From: Deroplatys truncata
Taxonomy: Eukaryota > Arthropoda > Insecta > Mantodea > Mantidae
Direction: 5' to 3'
DNA length: 64,000 nt
Assembly (NCBI GenBank): GCA_030765065.1
Contig: CM060978.1
Coordinates: 219,189,498 to 219,253,497 of the forward strand
Under the pieces are notes generated by a model. The model had not been told where the DNA came from, did not search any database, and saw only the letters and a program-made list of their open reading frames with translations. Shown here one piece after another: positions 24,450 through 36,598 of this stretch; the stretch's first letter is position 1, and every line of letters starts with the position of its first letter. The position numbers and the translations under genes were made by a program.

Positions 24450-24905
24450 CCCACTGAGACTTAAGGGAAAACCATTGTGGCTACCATTCTGCAGGAGGAA
24501 GGAATGAAGTGGAGGAACCACGGGATGCTTCAGGCCACAGGAAGACCGGCCACAGAGCCGCGCGAAAGTCCTTAACATTTCCAGACTCGAAGACCCGTCC
24601 CACTACTGGAGCTATCTAGAGAGGGCGATGAACAACCAGTTGGCCAAGCAGCCCTCTAGGGTTTACAGGGAGCACTCTTTCCTTTGAGCAAGCATCCGCG
24701 CCATCTTTCCGGCATTGTCATATGCCACGCAACCTAGAAGCACACCTGAAAGATGAGAAGGAAACGATTGAAAGGGAAATGATGAAAAATAAATCATGGT
24801 AATGAGAAAACACAGCATTCTCCAACCGAAAAACCAAAAGTGGGCGGTCGAGGGAATCGAACCTGGGACCTCCCAAATGCAAGCCTTACACGCTACCGTG
24901 GGGTC
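24450..24905 (-). mobile_element. tRNA-derived SINE-like retroposon, second copy
   Basis: On the minus strand there is a tRNA-like head with a perfect B-box (GGTTCGATTCC, complement of 24853-24863). The A-box-like TAGCGTGTAAG (complement of 24887-24897) lies upstream of it. The 400-base body is collinear in layout with the 0.8 kb copy but strongly diverged: a T-rich CATTTCCC/CTTCTCATC tract is followed by AGGTGTGC. Confidence 0.6.
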
Positions 24906-24919
24906 ATTTCACTTGGTTA

Positions 24920-25818
24920 TCATGTCTATAGTTTTTCTACAGGAGGAAAGTATATCTAGTTTAAGTTTGGTTTCTTTTCTGCAGATAAAAACTGACAAAG
25001 CTGCGAAACTTTCGCTCTGGCTGATCAGTGAAATGCTTTCAGAGAAATGCATTACTCTGAGCCTTCAGGAGCCTCAGGTTTTCTCTCCTTGAATGCACGC
25101 GGCCTTTATACACACGGGTTCTGCCACCTGTTACCTCTCTTAGGATTAAAGAAATTTTTCTCTTGTAGAGAGAATTTTATGGTAAGTTTCCCTTGAAGGG
25201 TGTACCTGTTTTGCTTTAACCTGGTGAACAGTGCGGCTCTCCCTGAGCTGAGGTGAAGTGGAAAATCGGCTGCTCGATTTATTGGCCACGCTGCTTGATT
25301 TTGACTGGCTGGCTACATTCCACTTGAGTACACTCCTCGTCTTCTTTAGTTACACTTCCTGGCATTGTTTGCAATTGTTTAGCCAACACTTTTGATGCAG
25401 AAAGAAGTTTTTATACTCAGGTCGATGTATATCTCCTGCTATAAAGATAAGTTTGTGTCCCTTTAAAAAATTGTGAATGTAACGTTTCTATCGTTCATTA
25501 GTACATTCTTAAGATGAACTCTCGCGAAGAGTAAGTTACGGATTTACGGTTTATCACTAAAAATTACGAAATTCCTGTGAAATAGCTCAAGTATAAATAG
25601 TGCGCCATTTCAGTGCTGAAGGTTGAGACGATAACCAGTTGTTTCTACAAATGAACAAATCCCAAACCCATTTAGCAGCATCTCTAAACCCTTTTATGTT
25701 GTTTGTTGCATTTATGATTCAGGTAGAATTGTATTTGACCAAAAAAAGTACAAAAAATTACACACTTGGAGAACCCAGGAATATTAAAACTAAGAGCATA
25801 TGTATGCATATACATTTT
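24920..25818. other. No recognisable gene
   Basis: The 98 aa frame at 24796-25092 begins inside the SINE-like element and has no motif. The rest is plain AT-rich DNA. Confidence 0.55.
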
Positions 25819-26774
25819 TACTTTCTCTACTACGTATAGTAAGTAGGGGAAGTATTGTATTCCACACAAAAATTCGATACCAAGATTTCACCGGGAATAC
25901 ATGTTTTGAGACCCCCTGAATCCAAAAAAAGCATTTTTGGAAACATGTCCGTGTGTGTCTGTGTGTCTGTGTGTCTGTGTGTCTGTTTGTCTATCTGTCT
26001 GTCTGTCTGTCTGTGTGTCTGTCTGTGAACAGCATAACTCAGAAACGAACAGTCGGATAAACACCAAACTTGGGATTTAGGTTCAGTATCTTCCAGAGAT
26101 GCGACACCAAGGTTTTCAAGAAAATCCCCCCACCCCAGATTACCCTTTACATGGAAGATTTTTCGAAAATTTCAATTTTCTCAAAAATGGCTCTAACGAT
26201 TTTGATTAAAATATCATATGTTTAAGATATTTTCATGACAAATAAAATGTATATCTTGAATTTTCTGGGAATGTCTCCAAAAGTAATCTTCATTATGAAC
26301 AATTTTGCATAACTGGTAAACCATAAGAGATAGACAAAAGTTTACTACATAAAAATGTGGATCGCGTTAAAATACACAATTTATGTCATATACATTTTTT
26401 TTTGTTGAGTGAACCATTTTCGAGATATTACTTGTTATTCCCTTAAATTTTTCAATACTTATTTTCTCAAATGGGAATTCGTTATTCATTTTTTTGTCTT
26501 AGATATGCAATGAGTATTAATCTGTGGCAAAGGGAATTGTACTGCACCTAGCAACCAGCTATTAAGAGATATGTATGTGCTTAAAGGCTACTGTATTTCC
26601 AAATTGCCCTTGTAAATGTACATTCCCCTTACATCTACAAGAAAATTAGAGATAAGATAGAGTCTGCAAATGTTTATCTCGATTAACCTGAAGTAGATGG
26701 AGAATAAGCGTTTGTAAAAATAGTTTGTACAAGAGTAGAGAAAGTCATGTGAGTGTATCACATCAGATTTTTTT
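25819..26774 (+). mobile_element. R1 repeat, full length
   Basis: One of the best copies: head TACTTTCTCTACTACGTATA, an expanded (GTGTCT/GTCT)n tract at about 25950-26030, then all internal landmarks, and tail CATCAGATTTTTTT. T-runs border both ends. Confidence 0.9.
25951..26031. repeat. (GTCT/GTGT)n microsatellite inside R1
   Basis: Mixed GTGTCT and GTCT units. The same place in other R1 copies varies in length, so it is polymorphic within the family. Confidence 0.85.
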
Positions 26775-26884
26775 CTAATGTGTGGATTCTCTCTCCCCCT
26801 GTGTTTGTGTGTGAAACACATAACCCACACACGAAAGGAAAAAATAAATACCACGCGTGTTTTAAGCAATTTTTTCAGGAACTA

Positions 26885-26965
26885 TGTCAAATTTCACCGT
26901 AAATGCACGTTTTGAGACTCTCAGAACCCGAGAAAAGCATGGTTAGAAAAGGTGCGTGTGTGTTG
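26885..26965 (+). mobile_element. R1 head fragment
   Basis: ATTTCACCGTAAATGCACGT, then TTTTGAGACTCTCAGAACCC: part of the R1 head, diverged. Confidence 0.5.
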
Positions 26966-27924
26966 AAGACCTTATTATTTTGCTTTACGTATGGAAAGTC
27001 AGTTTGAAGATGTATTATATTTCGACTGTTAGGGAGCCTAACTTGAAGTAGTTGCAACCGCACGTGTGGTAAAAGGTTTCCGGTAGCCTTCGCCCCAAAT
27101 GTACTTTCCAGTGGCCTTTGCCCCAAGCTTAATAATATTAACTTTGTAATTTGACTGTTTTTAAAAATATTATATATGTATGTTTGCTTCGGCTACGTCA
27201 GTATTATTGTTAGAGACATGTGTCTCTTAACAGGGCGTGATGCGTTGAAGAATGTAATAATTTTTAATTCGCTCCTTTTTTTATTAATTCTTGACACGAT
27301 TTAAATACCACTTCACTGATATAGAGAGCAGTGAGATTCTTTAATTAATTACTTGCACATTTTAACACGTAAACTATTTTCATCTCACACTGAATACGTA
27401 CTATACTTCTCGAGGACACATCTCGCATCCGGTTAGAAACACTGTCTGCTACCAACGCGTCCAGTGATGAGCACTGTCTACAAGCAACTGACTTCTAATT
27501 TGTAAATTTTGCTATATTTCAGTTTCTGATTGGCTAATCCTACTCCAATAGAATACCTTCATTCAACTAAAGCTTTTTCTGGTTGTTGATTGGCTATTTT
27601 ATAAACTGTCACAAAAATTACATTATTGCTTCCAAGAATCAGAAGTAGTATTGTTAAATTTTCAAATTCATTATGCCTCAAGGTTACCTCATTGTTAGCA
27701 AATTTTAACCTATTATTCTCACAGCTCCTACATTATTAAATTACGTAATACATTCACATAACATTATTAAACATGGATACAATAATATAAAAATATAACA
27801 CTACTGTAATACACACTTTTTATAACTTGTTACATACTCATTGCTTTAAGGCGGGCTGTTATTATATGTTTTATTATATAATCTGACTAAAATCATTTAA
27901 ATGTTACAAATATTGCCTCATGTA
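26966..27924. other. AT-rich, no recognisable gene
   Basis: Two CCAAT-like stretches (TGATTGGCTAA at about 27530 and TGATTGGCTAT at about 27588) could belong to a promoter or LTR. The block has no partner in the window that I can align, so I leave it unclassified. Confidence 0.4.
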
Positions 27925-28490
27925 TGTATGTTTATGTGTGCGTGTGTGTGTCTGGAACAACATAACTGTAAAACGAATAGGCGGTTAAATAGAAACTTGG
28001 GATTTAAGGGATGGGAAAAGAAGATTTTAAAGAAGTCTCCTATCCTAAACAAACATATAATGGAAATATTTTCATTATTTTGAACTTTTTCAAAAATTTT
28101 ACTAACGATTTTAATTAAAAAGTTTATGTTTAAGGAATTTTCATGAAAATATAATGCGTATTTTGAACTTTCTGGGAAGAGCCTGTAAGACCACTTTATT
28201 CTAAATAACCTCCGTATAATTTGTAAACCCTAAGAGATCAAAGACATTTTCTAGAAAGACATTTTTACCACACAAAACTGCACATCCCTTTAAAGGATGC
28301 AATTATGTCAAATTATATTTTTTATTCTGGTGTTTACGCTTTCCGAAATATTTTTGTTGTTCGTTTGAATTTTCAAATACTTACATGTTTTTGAAGTACT
28401 AAGTCGGTATTCGTTTTTATTTCTTTCTTTTCTGGTGCTCATGCAAAGAGAACGGAATTTCAAAGTCATCACATAGCGATGGATTTCACT
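27925..28490 (+). mobile_element. R1-related copy, divergent
   Basis: A GTGTGCGTGTGTGTGTCTGG tract is followed by the R1 series (AAACTTGGGATTTAAG, TACTAACGATTTTAAT, TTTCTGGGAAGAGCC, GGTAATGCAAAG-like). The head is missing. Confidence 0.65.
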
Positions 28491-28494
28491 ATTT

Positions 28495-28918
28495 TCATTA
28501 TTTCACTCACTCTCACTAATACATCCACCCACTCATTCTCGCTAACTCACCCACCCACTGTCACACATTCACTCACCCACTCACTTTCACTAACTCAACC
28601 ACCCATCCACTCACTCTCAGTAACTCACTCTAACTAATATACCCACTCACTCACTCACTCACTCTCGCTAACTCACCCACCCACTCACTCACTCACTCTC
28701 ACTAACCCACTCATTCACTCACCCATTCACTCACTCATTCACCAGCTCATCACTAACTCATTCACCCACTTACTTACGCACCCACTCACCCACTAATTTA
28801 CTCACACACTCATCCAACCACTCACTCTCACTAACTCACCTACCCAATCACCTACTCACTCACTCATCCACCCATTCACTCACTCTTACTCTTTCTCTCT
28901 GTCTGTCACTCAGTCACA
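28495..28918. repeat. Degenerate CACT/CCAC tandem array
   Basis: About 420 bases of imperfect CACTCACT and CACCCACT units with ACTCTCACTAACTCACC phrases. No frame in it codes for anything recognisable. It sits between a forward R1 body and an inverted R1 head. Confidence 0.9.
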
Positions 28919-28929
28919 CATGTGTACGC

Positions 28930-29060
28930 AGCTTTTTTTAAGGTACCTTTCTTTCTCCAAAAAGGAACCTTATAACCTACATTCCGGAGTAACCACAGTA
29001 TTGAATTTTTAAGGTCTGATATACTACTTTGCCTTAGATAAGCAGTAGAGGAAGTAAAAT
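28930..29060 (-). mobile_element. R1 head fragment, inverted
   Basis: Ends TTGCCTTAGATAAGCAGTAG then AGGAAGTAAAA, an eroded R1 head. It may be the other end of the element invaded by the CACT array. Confidence 0.5.
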
Positions 29061-32000
29061 AATAAAATAAATAAGGAAATAAATTAATAAAATAAGGATA
29101 TTAGTGCAGATCCTATTCATCACTCTGAATGGTACAAATCAAGGAATGCCGTCTTACTTTGCTTTCCTACACATTCTTTTCCTTCCTAACTTTTTTGTTT
29201 CTTATTATTCTTTTGATTCATTTTTTAATCCTGGTTCTTTAGAATTGTTCTCTTGCAATGAAGATGCAGCTTCTGGTGTCTTCAGACGTTGAGCTTATTT
29301 TTCCCGCATTGTATGTATTGCTTTCTTTGCATAGCCTCAGAAATGCTCGTTAAATTTTCTAGAAGGCAATATGTTTTTGCTAACTTGATATATAGTCCAC
29401 TATGAACTGGTCTCGCATAATTCAAATAAACAGAGATAAAAGACAGCCAGAATTCTGCACAAGAGTAAAATGAAGCCATTAATTACGTAAATAATTATTT
29501 CAGTTGAACCTCCTTTGCAGAGGTGAAACAAGAACAACAGATTGGCCCCAGAGGAGATTCACGTTGTTCTGGCTTCCCATTATTATTTCCGTCTCGCGAA
29601 GCCATTCACGCATCAGATACCACCAAAAGGGTTACGCTCTCTTTCACTTTACTACTTTCTCGTGGCAAAATTAATCTGCTTCAGCGTTCTTTCCAGATAC
29701 TCATAATAGGTAACAGAATAAAAGAAGAAATATATCCAGTGCAAAAATAAAGTTTCTAACAAAAAAGTGATACAAATATTGGGCGGGTAACTGCTCATAT
29801 TACTGGTTTGTACAACAAAACCGTCCAAATGACGTGTTTTTTTCAACTTATGCTGCGTTCTCTGCTACTTGCTAACGAATAAAATGCTGAATATACTTAC
29901 ATACAATATTCACGCATCTTTTCTACCTACTAAAATTTATCTTCATAATATTATTACAAATTATTCTCTTGCGGGATGGTTTTCAGGGAGAGATATCGGT
30001 GAAAATTTCCAGTTTTTGTGAAACATTCACTTTTTTGCTAAAAACAAGGTGTTAACCTTTTATCTATTCCTGGAGTTTCAAGGACCAGGGTAGTTGTAAC
30101 CCTAATAAATTATATCATTTTAAGAGGAAGTATTGTAATTAGCTGCACTGCAGACTTTAAATTACCTTCTTCTCCTACAAGTTATATAAAATGAATTTAT
30201 AATTTTACGGATATTATGCAAAAGCTGATTAGTGAAACTAGGTGTATATCTTATATGGTTCTTAAAATAACAAATGTCTGAATGCAGTTTTCAAAAAGTT
30301 TACGATTTAAATGTTTAGCACATTCATTATCTTTTTATTTATCTCAGGTGCCAGATATTACAATTTAGAATACTTTAAAGGTTCATACATACGTGAATAG
30401 TACTGCAGGAGTTTTTAAAAATATTTCGGTCAAAATTTATTATATGAGTTAGATTTTGAGGAAGCGTACATTTTTCACCAACAGTAACAAATCAAAAAAA
30501 TATTAATCCCAGCTGCATAAACCTTAATAGCTTTATGTGTGTGTCAAAGACGAAGCCTCTACCTCGAATATTTTAGAAAATATCAATTTTTTCCACTTCC
30601 CCTTAATTTTACTTCCTGCTAATCCTTATGGATGTTCGTTGGGGATGGTTTCGTATAGATAACACTACGGTAATGCATTTAGGCTGAGACAACACTTAGA
30701 CGACAACACATTAATCATGTTACTAGTACTCCTCGCTGGGGGCCTCAAGAACATAAGCGTAGCCCCATTCCTATAGCATTTACATTTATTTCTATTTCTT
30801 TTGTTCTGTAGGTGCAACTTTGTCACACTGGCTGGTTCAAGACTTCCCAAACGAGAGACATATGTTATTCCCTTAGCAATTTCGCTCAATAAGATTGTGT
30901 TTATAGCTTAACCTTTTGTATTAAGTATGAAGAGGACATATGTGACTATTTATATAGAGTTGAAGATAAATATTACACCTATTGATCATTCAGAGATATC
31001 AAACAAATATTTTATTCCAAATTATTAGACATTTTTAAGAAAGAAAGGAAAAGTAATGAAACATTTACTCCTATATAGCTGTTTACAGTTGGAGAAATTG
31101 CCTTTAAGTCTCATCATTGTAAACTTCAAATGTGCCTCAAACGAGCAGAAGTCTTACTGAAATTGTCTTAAGTTAAGCTGCTCATAGACAGACAGAATCA
31201 TAAAGTTACAGACAGATATACACACGTAGTTCTACCTTTAGCTTCGGGGGTGTGACTTTCCTATGAGGTTTCTACAGAGATGTTTTTAGGTTAAATGTAA
31301 TTACTCCTTACATTAGCTGCCTAAGACAAGAATAAGACGATCGAAAATCATGTACTGAAGAGGAAAAAGGGGAAATGAAATGTTGGTTAAAGTTTAACTT
31401 ATACTAATTGTAACAAGTAAGAGAGGTGAGCTAATTTAGCAACGGAGCACTGTAATATACATCTGGAATTTTGCAGCCTGTACCGAGGAAAATTTATCAC
31501 CATCATGGACCAGTAAGTGCACTGCATATTAAATCAGAAAAGGCATGTCCGATTTACAGTCGGCGACTCAGGGCCCCTAACATATAATTTACAGCCCCTG
31601 GTACTTTGAATTAATAAAATTCATAAATAACATGATATAAAATGATACCTGTTAGAAAAATATTAAGGTAGCTGTAAAATTGGTCAAAGACGTTTAACAA
31701 CAACTTTAAAATTAAATTGAAATCTCTGTACATTTATTAGATAAGCTCATCTTTGAATAAAACATGTAAATAATGTAATATTTTAATGAGATTCTGATTA
31801 TGGCGATCGCTGTCTCACATAAAAACTTCAGGAGAACTTAACAAGGTTTTAATTAAACAATTAGTTTATACAACGTTTAGAACAAAATAATCCCTAATTT
31901 ATTAAATCTATACTGATATTATAAAGAGAGCAAGTTTATATGGATGTATGTTCTTTCATCATTGAAAATTCCTATTCTTTCTGACGGATATGGGCTATAA

Positions 32001-33840
32001 ACCGCTTTCTATTTGAAATTCATAAATTACTAAAGGACTAAAAAGGATTTACAGAGCCTTAGTTGAGAATACCATAGAGTACAATATAGTTGCTGTACTC
32101 CACAGAGAATGCGTTATAAAAACAAGCCGGTTACATTTTATTCCAAGAAATATATGTACATAGCTGACCATGAGGTAACAGTTAACAAACAGAAGAGATA
32201 GCTTAAAAACGATAATCCATACTCTTTATGACGGTACCAATCGTATGCTACATTTATTTCTTTAATTCGCACTAAAATACTGTATTCCATGCCCAGCGGG
32301 AGAACGAAGTAGACGCAAATAAAACCTCGTGACTCTTGTCCGCAGCGAATCTTCATGGTTGTGTGACGCTTTGACGCTTCCGCTCTTTAAATATTTCCTT
32401 GGAAATACCACAACTGGTCAATGAAAGCTCACTTCAGTTTTGCTAAAGCCCAAAGTATTTAGCACCAAGCATAATTAAGTTATAAAAACATGCCGTTTAT
32501 TGAATTTCTAACAAAAATAATTCATACGGCCGCGCAACTAGGCTGCTAAGAGAGAATGGCCCGAAAATAAACAGTTTGAAAGTTAATATGGTTGAACAAG
32601 TTAATGTTAGAAAGCATAAGCGCGCAAAAGCGCTACAGAGTGGAGAAAACACAATAATATTGAATGTGTTTAACAAGTTTTGTGAAAAAATATCCAGAAC
32701 GTGCCATAAATGAAGTGGTGAAATGAACATCCGTGGTTACCGATATTTCAGCTACAAGCATTTACAGTGTGCTGATGAGGTTAGAAGCCTCAGTAAGTAG
32801 GACCGCGAGGCAAGTTTCAGATGTCGTGGTGACAATTTTGTGAGGTCAGCGATCCGCCGTAAGCTCTTTGCTAGTAATGAACCCCCTCCCCTTAAACAAA
32901 GTGCTTAATTTGGAGTGCTTGTGTTCAACATGTGATTAGGAAAGAGCAAAAAATGTCGGGCTTGGAGGGCATTATCAATGTCGTGGTGGAAAAATTCGTG
33001 ATAAATCTGGGTGATGATGTTCGAGCGACACAGAGATGTCCGATCTGAAGAATATCGAACCGAAGTCCAGCTCAGATTAATGGAATGCGATCACGTAAGT
33101 AGCAATTAATTTCCATCTCTATGTGCTGCATGCTATTTACACATACGATGAGGTAAATGTGCCCGGTGGTGAAAAATACGTACTATACGTCACGTAGCGA
33201 AATTCAGTGTTGTCCACGTGGACGTTCTGTTATTGCAATGCACGTGGGCGCGGTGTGACACAAACCGGTGTTTGCGCCTAGTTCATTCTCCCGCTGGAAA
33301 TAGTGTAGATATGTGTAATCAAAAAGTGTCGAAACCTCTGAATAACCTTTATTATAATTCTATGAATATATGCACTGAAATCTGTGGATAAAAAAGCTTT
33401 AGCATAATGTAGGAAAGATTTGTCTTATTACCTTTGTATTTATATTATAATCAAGTGGTTAGCAGGGCATGCGAAATAATTCTATAAAGAGAGATCATTG
33501 CTAACATTAGAAACAAATGAACCTACGTTGTATATTAACAATTACGAATATTATTTTTCTCGTTGGTCCCAGATTACACAATGCAACAGTGAAAAACGTT
33601 GTTCGAAAATGTAGATTTTCTTTATGTATTTCGATCTCTTGAATTCGAAAATGATACACATTTCATCACGCACAGTTTTTTCATAAATCGCATATTTTGC
33701 AATTATCATATCACATATAGAAGTAGTACACAAACATATATGTACACGAAACATGCAGAAGTAGAATACAAGTTTAAAACAACAACATATTGAATATACA
33801 CAGTGAAGAAATGCATACAGAGAATGTGGTACGAAACGTG
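29061..33840. other. 4.8 kb without a recognisable gene
   Basis: AT-rich sequence on both strands. All reading frames are short, overlap on opposite strands (for example 33551-33856 minus and 33599-33793 plus) and show no conserved motif. I cannot support any gene, RNA or transposon here. It could hold introns or regulatory DNA of a host gene beyond the window. Confidence 0.5.
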
Positions 33841-33852
33841 CACTAACATCAT

Positions 33853-34185
33853 TCATTCCGTGCTTTCTTAGTTGTCATGGAATGGCCCCTGCTTTTCCTC
33901 TTATGGGGAATATCCGTGTGCTCACGGTGAAGCACCCAGTAATAATCGCCCATCATCCGAACATCCCAAGTTCCTTGGTATCATGTTCCATGTCTTTGAT
34001 ATCCGGGTGGAATCCTTCACCCTGTTCCTCACTTACAGCACCCAGGTTAGGAGGAAAAATGTCAAGGTGCAAATTTAAAAAATGTAACTTTAAACTCATT
34101 GAGCATCCCAGCATTTTGAATTTTGTCTGCATGTTCTCAATTATGACGAATTACTCTGGACTATGATTGTATCCCAATAAGTTTT
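33853..34185 (-). pseudogene. 3' part of a repetitive arthropod gene of unknown function
   Basis: Two minus-strand frames can be read. The first (34185 to about 33953) contains MLGCSMSLKLHFL, LHLDIFPPNLGAVSEEQGEG and FHPDIKDME. The second (33959-33853) contains MMGDYYWVLHREH and a basic tail before the stop. I recognise this as the C-terminus of a protein found in many copies in arthropod genomes, with no established function, probably transposon-borne. A frameshift at about 33955 and a stop at about 34158 break it. Its upstream part lies at 35484-36000, beyond a LINE insertion. Confidence 0.65.
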
Positions 34186-34800
34186 AAATCACACACTTAA
34201 AGGCAGTTCGGGACTTGGACTTCAATCTGCTAGGCTCGTAGTGAGCTTAGTGAGTTTTGCTACGTACCTACCCTTGGAAGGGCTTTACCATAGGTAGGAT
34301 GGATTTTATGTAAGGCGACGTTTTGGTGTTGTGATGGGGGTGTGATGGGAGGTAGCGCTATGTTTTTATAGGCTCCTTAGTGGCTGCCTTTTCAGGAACA
34401 GCGCCAATGCCCTACTCCGCTGGTGTTTATTCTACTGTAATTGTGATTGGTTTTAATTTAGATTGATTACTCCCATGGGGAATGGGGAGTACTTAGTGAC
34501 AACATTTTTGCTGTTGGCAGGTTTAAAGCCTTCGTTACCGGGGTGCCCGCAAGCTACGCGAGGAACCCGGTAGCGCCTGTATTGGCGTTCTTGAGGTAAG
34601 TAGTCCCCAAGGGAACTGACAAGAGCGTTCTCATGATTAGTGAGTTTGCCATAGACGTTTAGAGCCCGGTGTCTAATCACATCCTCCATGTAAGGGATGG
34701 CCAAGGTCTCGTGTAGTAGCCTGACTGGAAAGCGTCGACAGACAGAATAGATGGACCGAAGTCCCCTATTCTGAATCCGCTGTAGCCAGAGAAGCCAGGA
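34186..34800 (-). pseudogene. jockey-like LINE, 3' end
   Basis: The minus strand encodes the last part of a non-LTR reverse transcriptase (DSWLLWLQRIQNRG, RFPVRLLHETLAIPYMEDV, ALNVYGKLTNHENA, SSLGDYLP) to a stop at about 34453, followed by about 270 bases of probable 3' untranslated region. The 191 aa frame here continues past 34800 into antisense of another LINE copy, so its first 70 or so residues are artefact. The reverse transcriptase palm is absent: this is a typical 5' truncation. Confidence 0.8.
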
Positions 34801-35483
34801 ATCTGTGCCATGCCCACACCTGACGCCCTGCAATATGGTCCAGTTTGCTGACGACGTCCTGCTGTACACTACCAACAGACACATCCTCAGAGCCTTCAAA
34901 CCCATACAACACCTCCGTCTCGTCGAACTCTGGTGCAGGCAGTGGCGGATGTTCGTGAATCCGGAGAAAAGCCAAGCTGTCTTGTTCAGCAAGAGACGAA
35001 TCCCCGCTGCAGACAGATCAAATTTCACCTATTAGTGCCAAAGGATAGAGTGGGGGAATTCCATACGCTACTTGGGTGTTACCCTGGATAAGGGCCTAAC
35101 TTTTTGAGAACACGTGCGTGGAACAGTGAATAGGGCTAAGGGGGCGGTAGCTGCCTTATACCCGTTTCTAGCTTCCACTGTGCCGGTTCACTTAAAGTTA
35201 CGCCTTTATAAAGCCCTTATCTTACCTCTGATGCTCTACGCCTGTGAGGTGTGGGGCATGGCAGCAGATTCCTGGCTTCTCTGGCTACAGCGGATTCAGA
35301 ATAGGGGACATCGGTCCATCTATTTGGTCTGTCGTCGCTTTCCAATCAGGCTACTATACGAAACCTCGGCCATCCCTTAAGTGGAGGATGTGATTAGACA
35401 CCGGGTTCTAAAATTCTACGGCAAATTGACTAATCATGAGAACGCCCCTGTCAGATCCCTGGGGGACTACTTACCTCACTTCT
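34801..35483 (+). pseudogene. jockey-like LINE reverse transcriptase fragment
   Basis: One continuous plus-strand frame with three stops (about 35033, 35105, 35378). MVQFADDVLLYTTNRH carries the (F/Y)xDD catalytic box, then WCRQWRMFVNPEKSQAVLF, IRYLGVTLDKGLTF, NRAKGAVAALYP, LRLYKALILPLMLYACEVWG and DSWLLWLQRIQNRGHRS. This order is that of jockey-clade LINEs. The last 200 or so bases match the neighbouring minus-strand fragment with several substitutions, so these are two distinct copies placed head to head at about 34800. Confidence 0.85.
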
Positions 35484-36000
35484 CGTTCCACGACAGGTTG
35501 AGGACCTTGTAACATAGATATTTGAAACAGTTGCCACTCTTAGGTAATGCCTTGACAAACCGCTTCATTATGGCCAGCTTGATGTGCAGAAGTGGCAAGA
35601 GTATTCTCTTTCCAATAGAAGGCCACACTTGATATTTTTGTCCCCTGGAAGCAATTCCAACCTTCGGGGCCACTGCTTTTGCTCCCAATGTTTGTCACGA
35701 GCCCGACTGTCCCATTCACAGATGAAACAGTAACTTTATATATCCTGATTGTTATCCTAGAACCATATCCAAAACTTTAAATTCATCACACATCATCCAA
35801 TTGTGATCCTCATAATGAATGGTAGGAAGAAGCGCCTTCATGTTGCCAAATGTTTCCTCAGAAGCACAGAATGGCCGAAGGTATGCGGCATACATGTTAC
35901 CATTGTGGAGAAAAACTGCCTTCAGGCTTCTTTTAGATGAGTCAATAAGTAATCTCCAGTCATCCAGCGGATATGGTATGGTGAACTGACCCACAGCCTA
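35484..36000 (-). pseudogene. 5' part of the repetitive arthropod gene of unknown function
   Basis: Read on the minus strand: FTIPYPLDDWRLLIDSSKRS, LKAVFLHNGNMYAAYLRP, CDEFKVLDMVLG (stop at about 35752), then in other frames MGQSGS and LLPLLHIKLAIMKRFVKALP and FKYLCYKV. It is the same protein type as 33853-34185. The two parts are collinear, with roughly 50 residues missing between them, where the LINE fragments sit. At least one stop and two frameshifts are present. The function is not known. It is abundant in arthropod genomes, so probably mobile. Confidence 0.7.
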
Positions 36001-36159
36001 CTACATATCTGGCCTGCGCGCTCTGCTGTCAGTGCATGGTCATGTGACCCACCGCAGGTGTAAGCTTTATTAGAAAGGCATGTTTGTGTTGCAAATTTTC
36101 TATCATTGAATAAAGCAGTTCTCCTTGTGCATATTTTAAGTTATTTCAGTGTGAAAGAT

Positions 36160-36598
36160 TCGATTTTTATCCTCCACTTCTTCGGATTGCAAACTACATT
36201 GGGGTAAGTAACAATATCTGTTATTATATGTTGCAGAAGTATAACTTGGATATGTCTGGCACAACTCTGAAAGTAACTAAGAACTATTTGTATGTTTTTA
36301 TCAGAGAATTATATTGTAAATGTATAAACCAACAGCGTTTTCTTTGTATTTTCAGGGTTACAATGAAAAGTTAACTGAAAATGCTAGAGTCTGCATTAGA
36401 CACTTTCCAGAAGAAATGGTTATTCGAGACGATAAATGGCAGGATAACGATGGACGAGTGCATTTCATTCCACGTGTTAATCCTTGCTTTAGTAATGATG
36501 CTCTTCCTACAGTTGTTAATAAAAGCACACCCCACCTAAGCTTTTCACTTCCAAAGAAAAGAAGCACAAGAGAGGAAAGGGAAGAGGAAACACTTTAA
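36160..36598 (+). pseudogene. THAP zinc-finger N-terminus of a P-element-like transposase
   Basis: After a pyrimidine-rich acceptor (TTGTATTTTCAG, ending 36354) the frame reads ARVCIRHFPEEMV, IPRVNPCFSNDALPTVV and SLPKKRSTREE. This is the second half of a THAP domain (the C...H of the C2CH zinc finger and the AVPT-like box). A candidate donor (GGGGTAAGT, about 36200-36208) ends the preceding exon, so the THAP domain was probably split by an intron of about 150 bases. The first C-x-C of the finger is not visible. In-frame stop at 36596. Confidence 0.7.

Noticed and set aside
34453-35028. A single 191 aa minus-strand protein
   Set aside because: The first 70 or so residues are antisense of a plus-strand LINE fragment. 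Only the part below 34800 is genuine LINE sequence.
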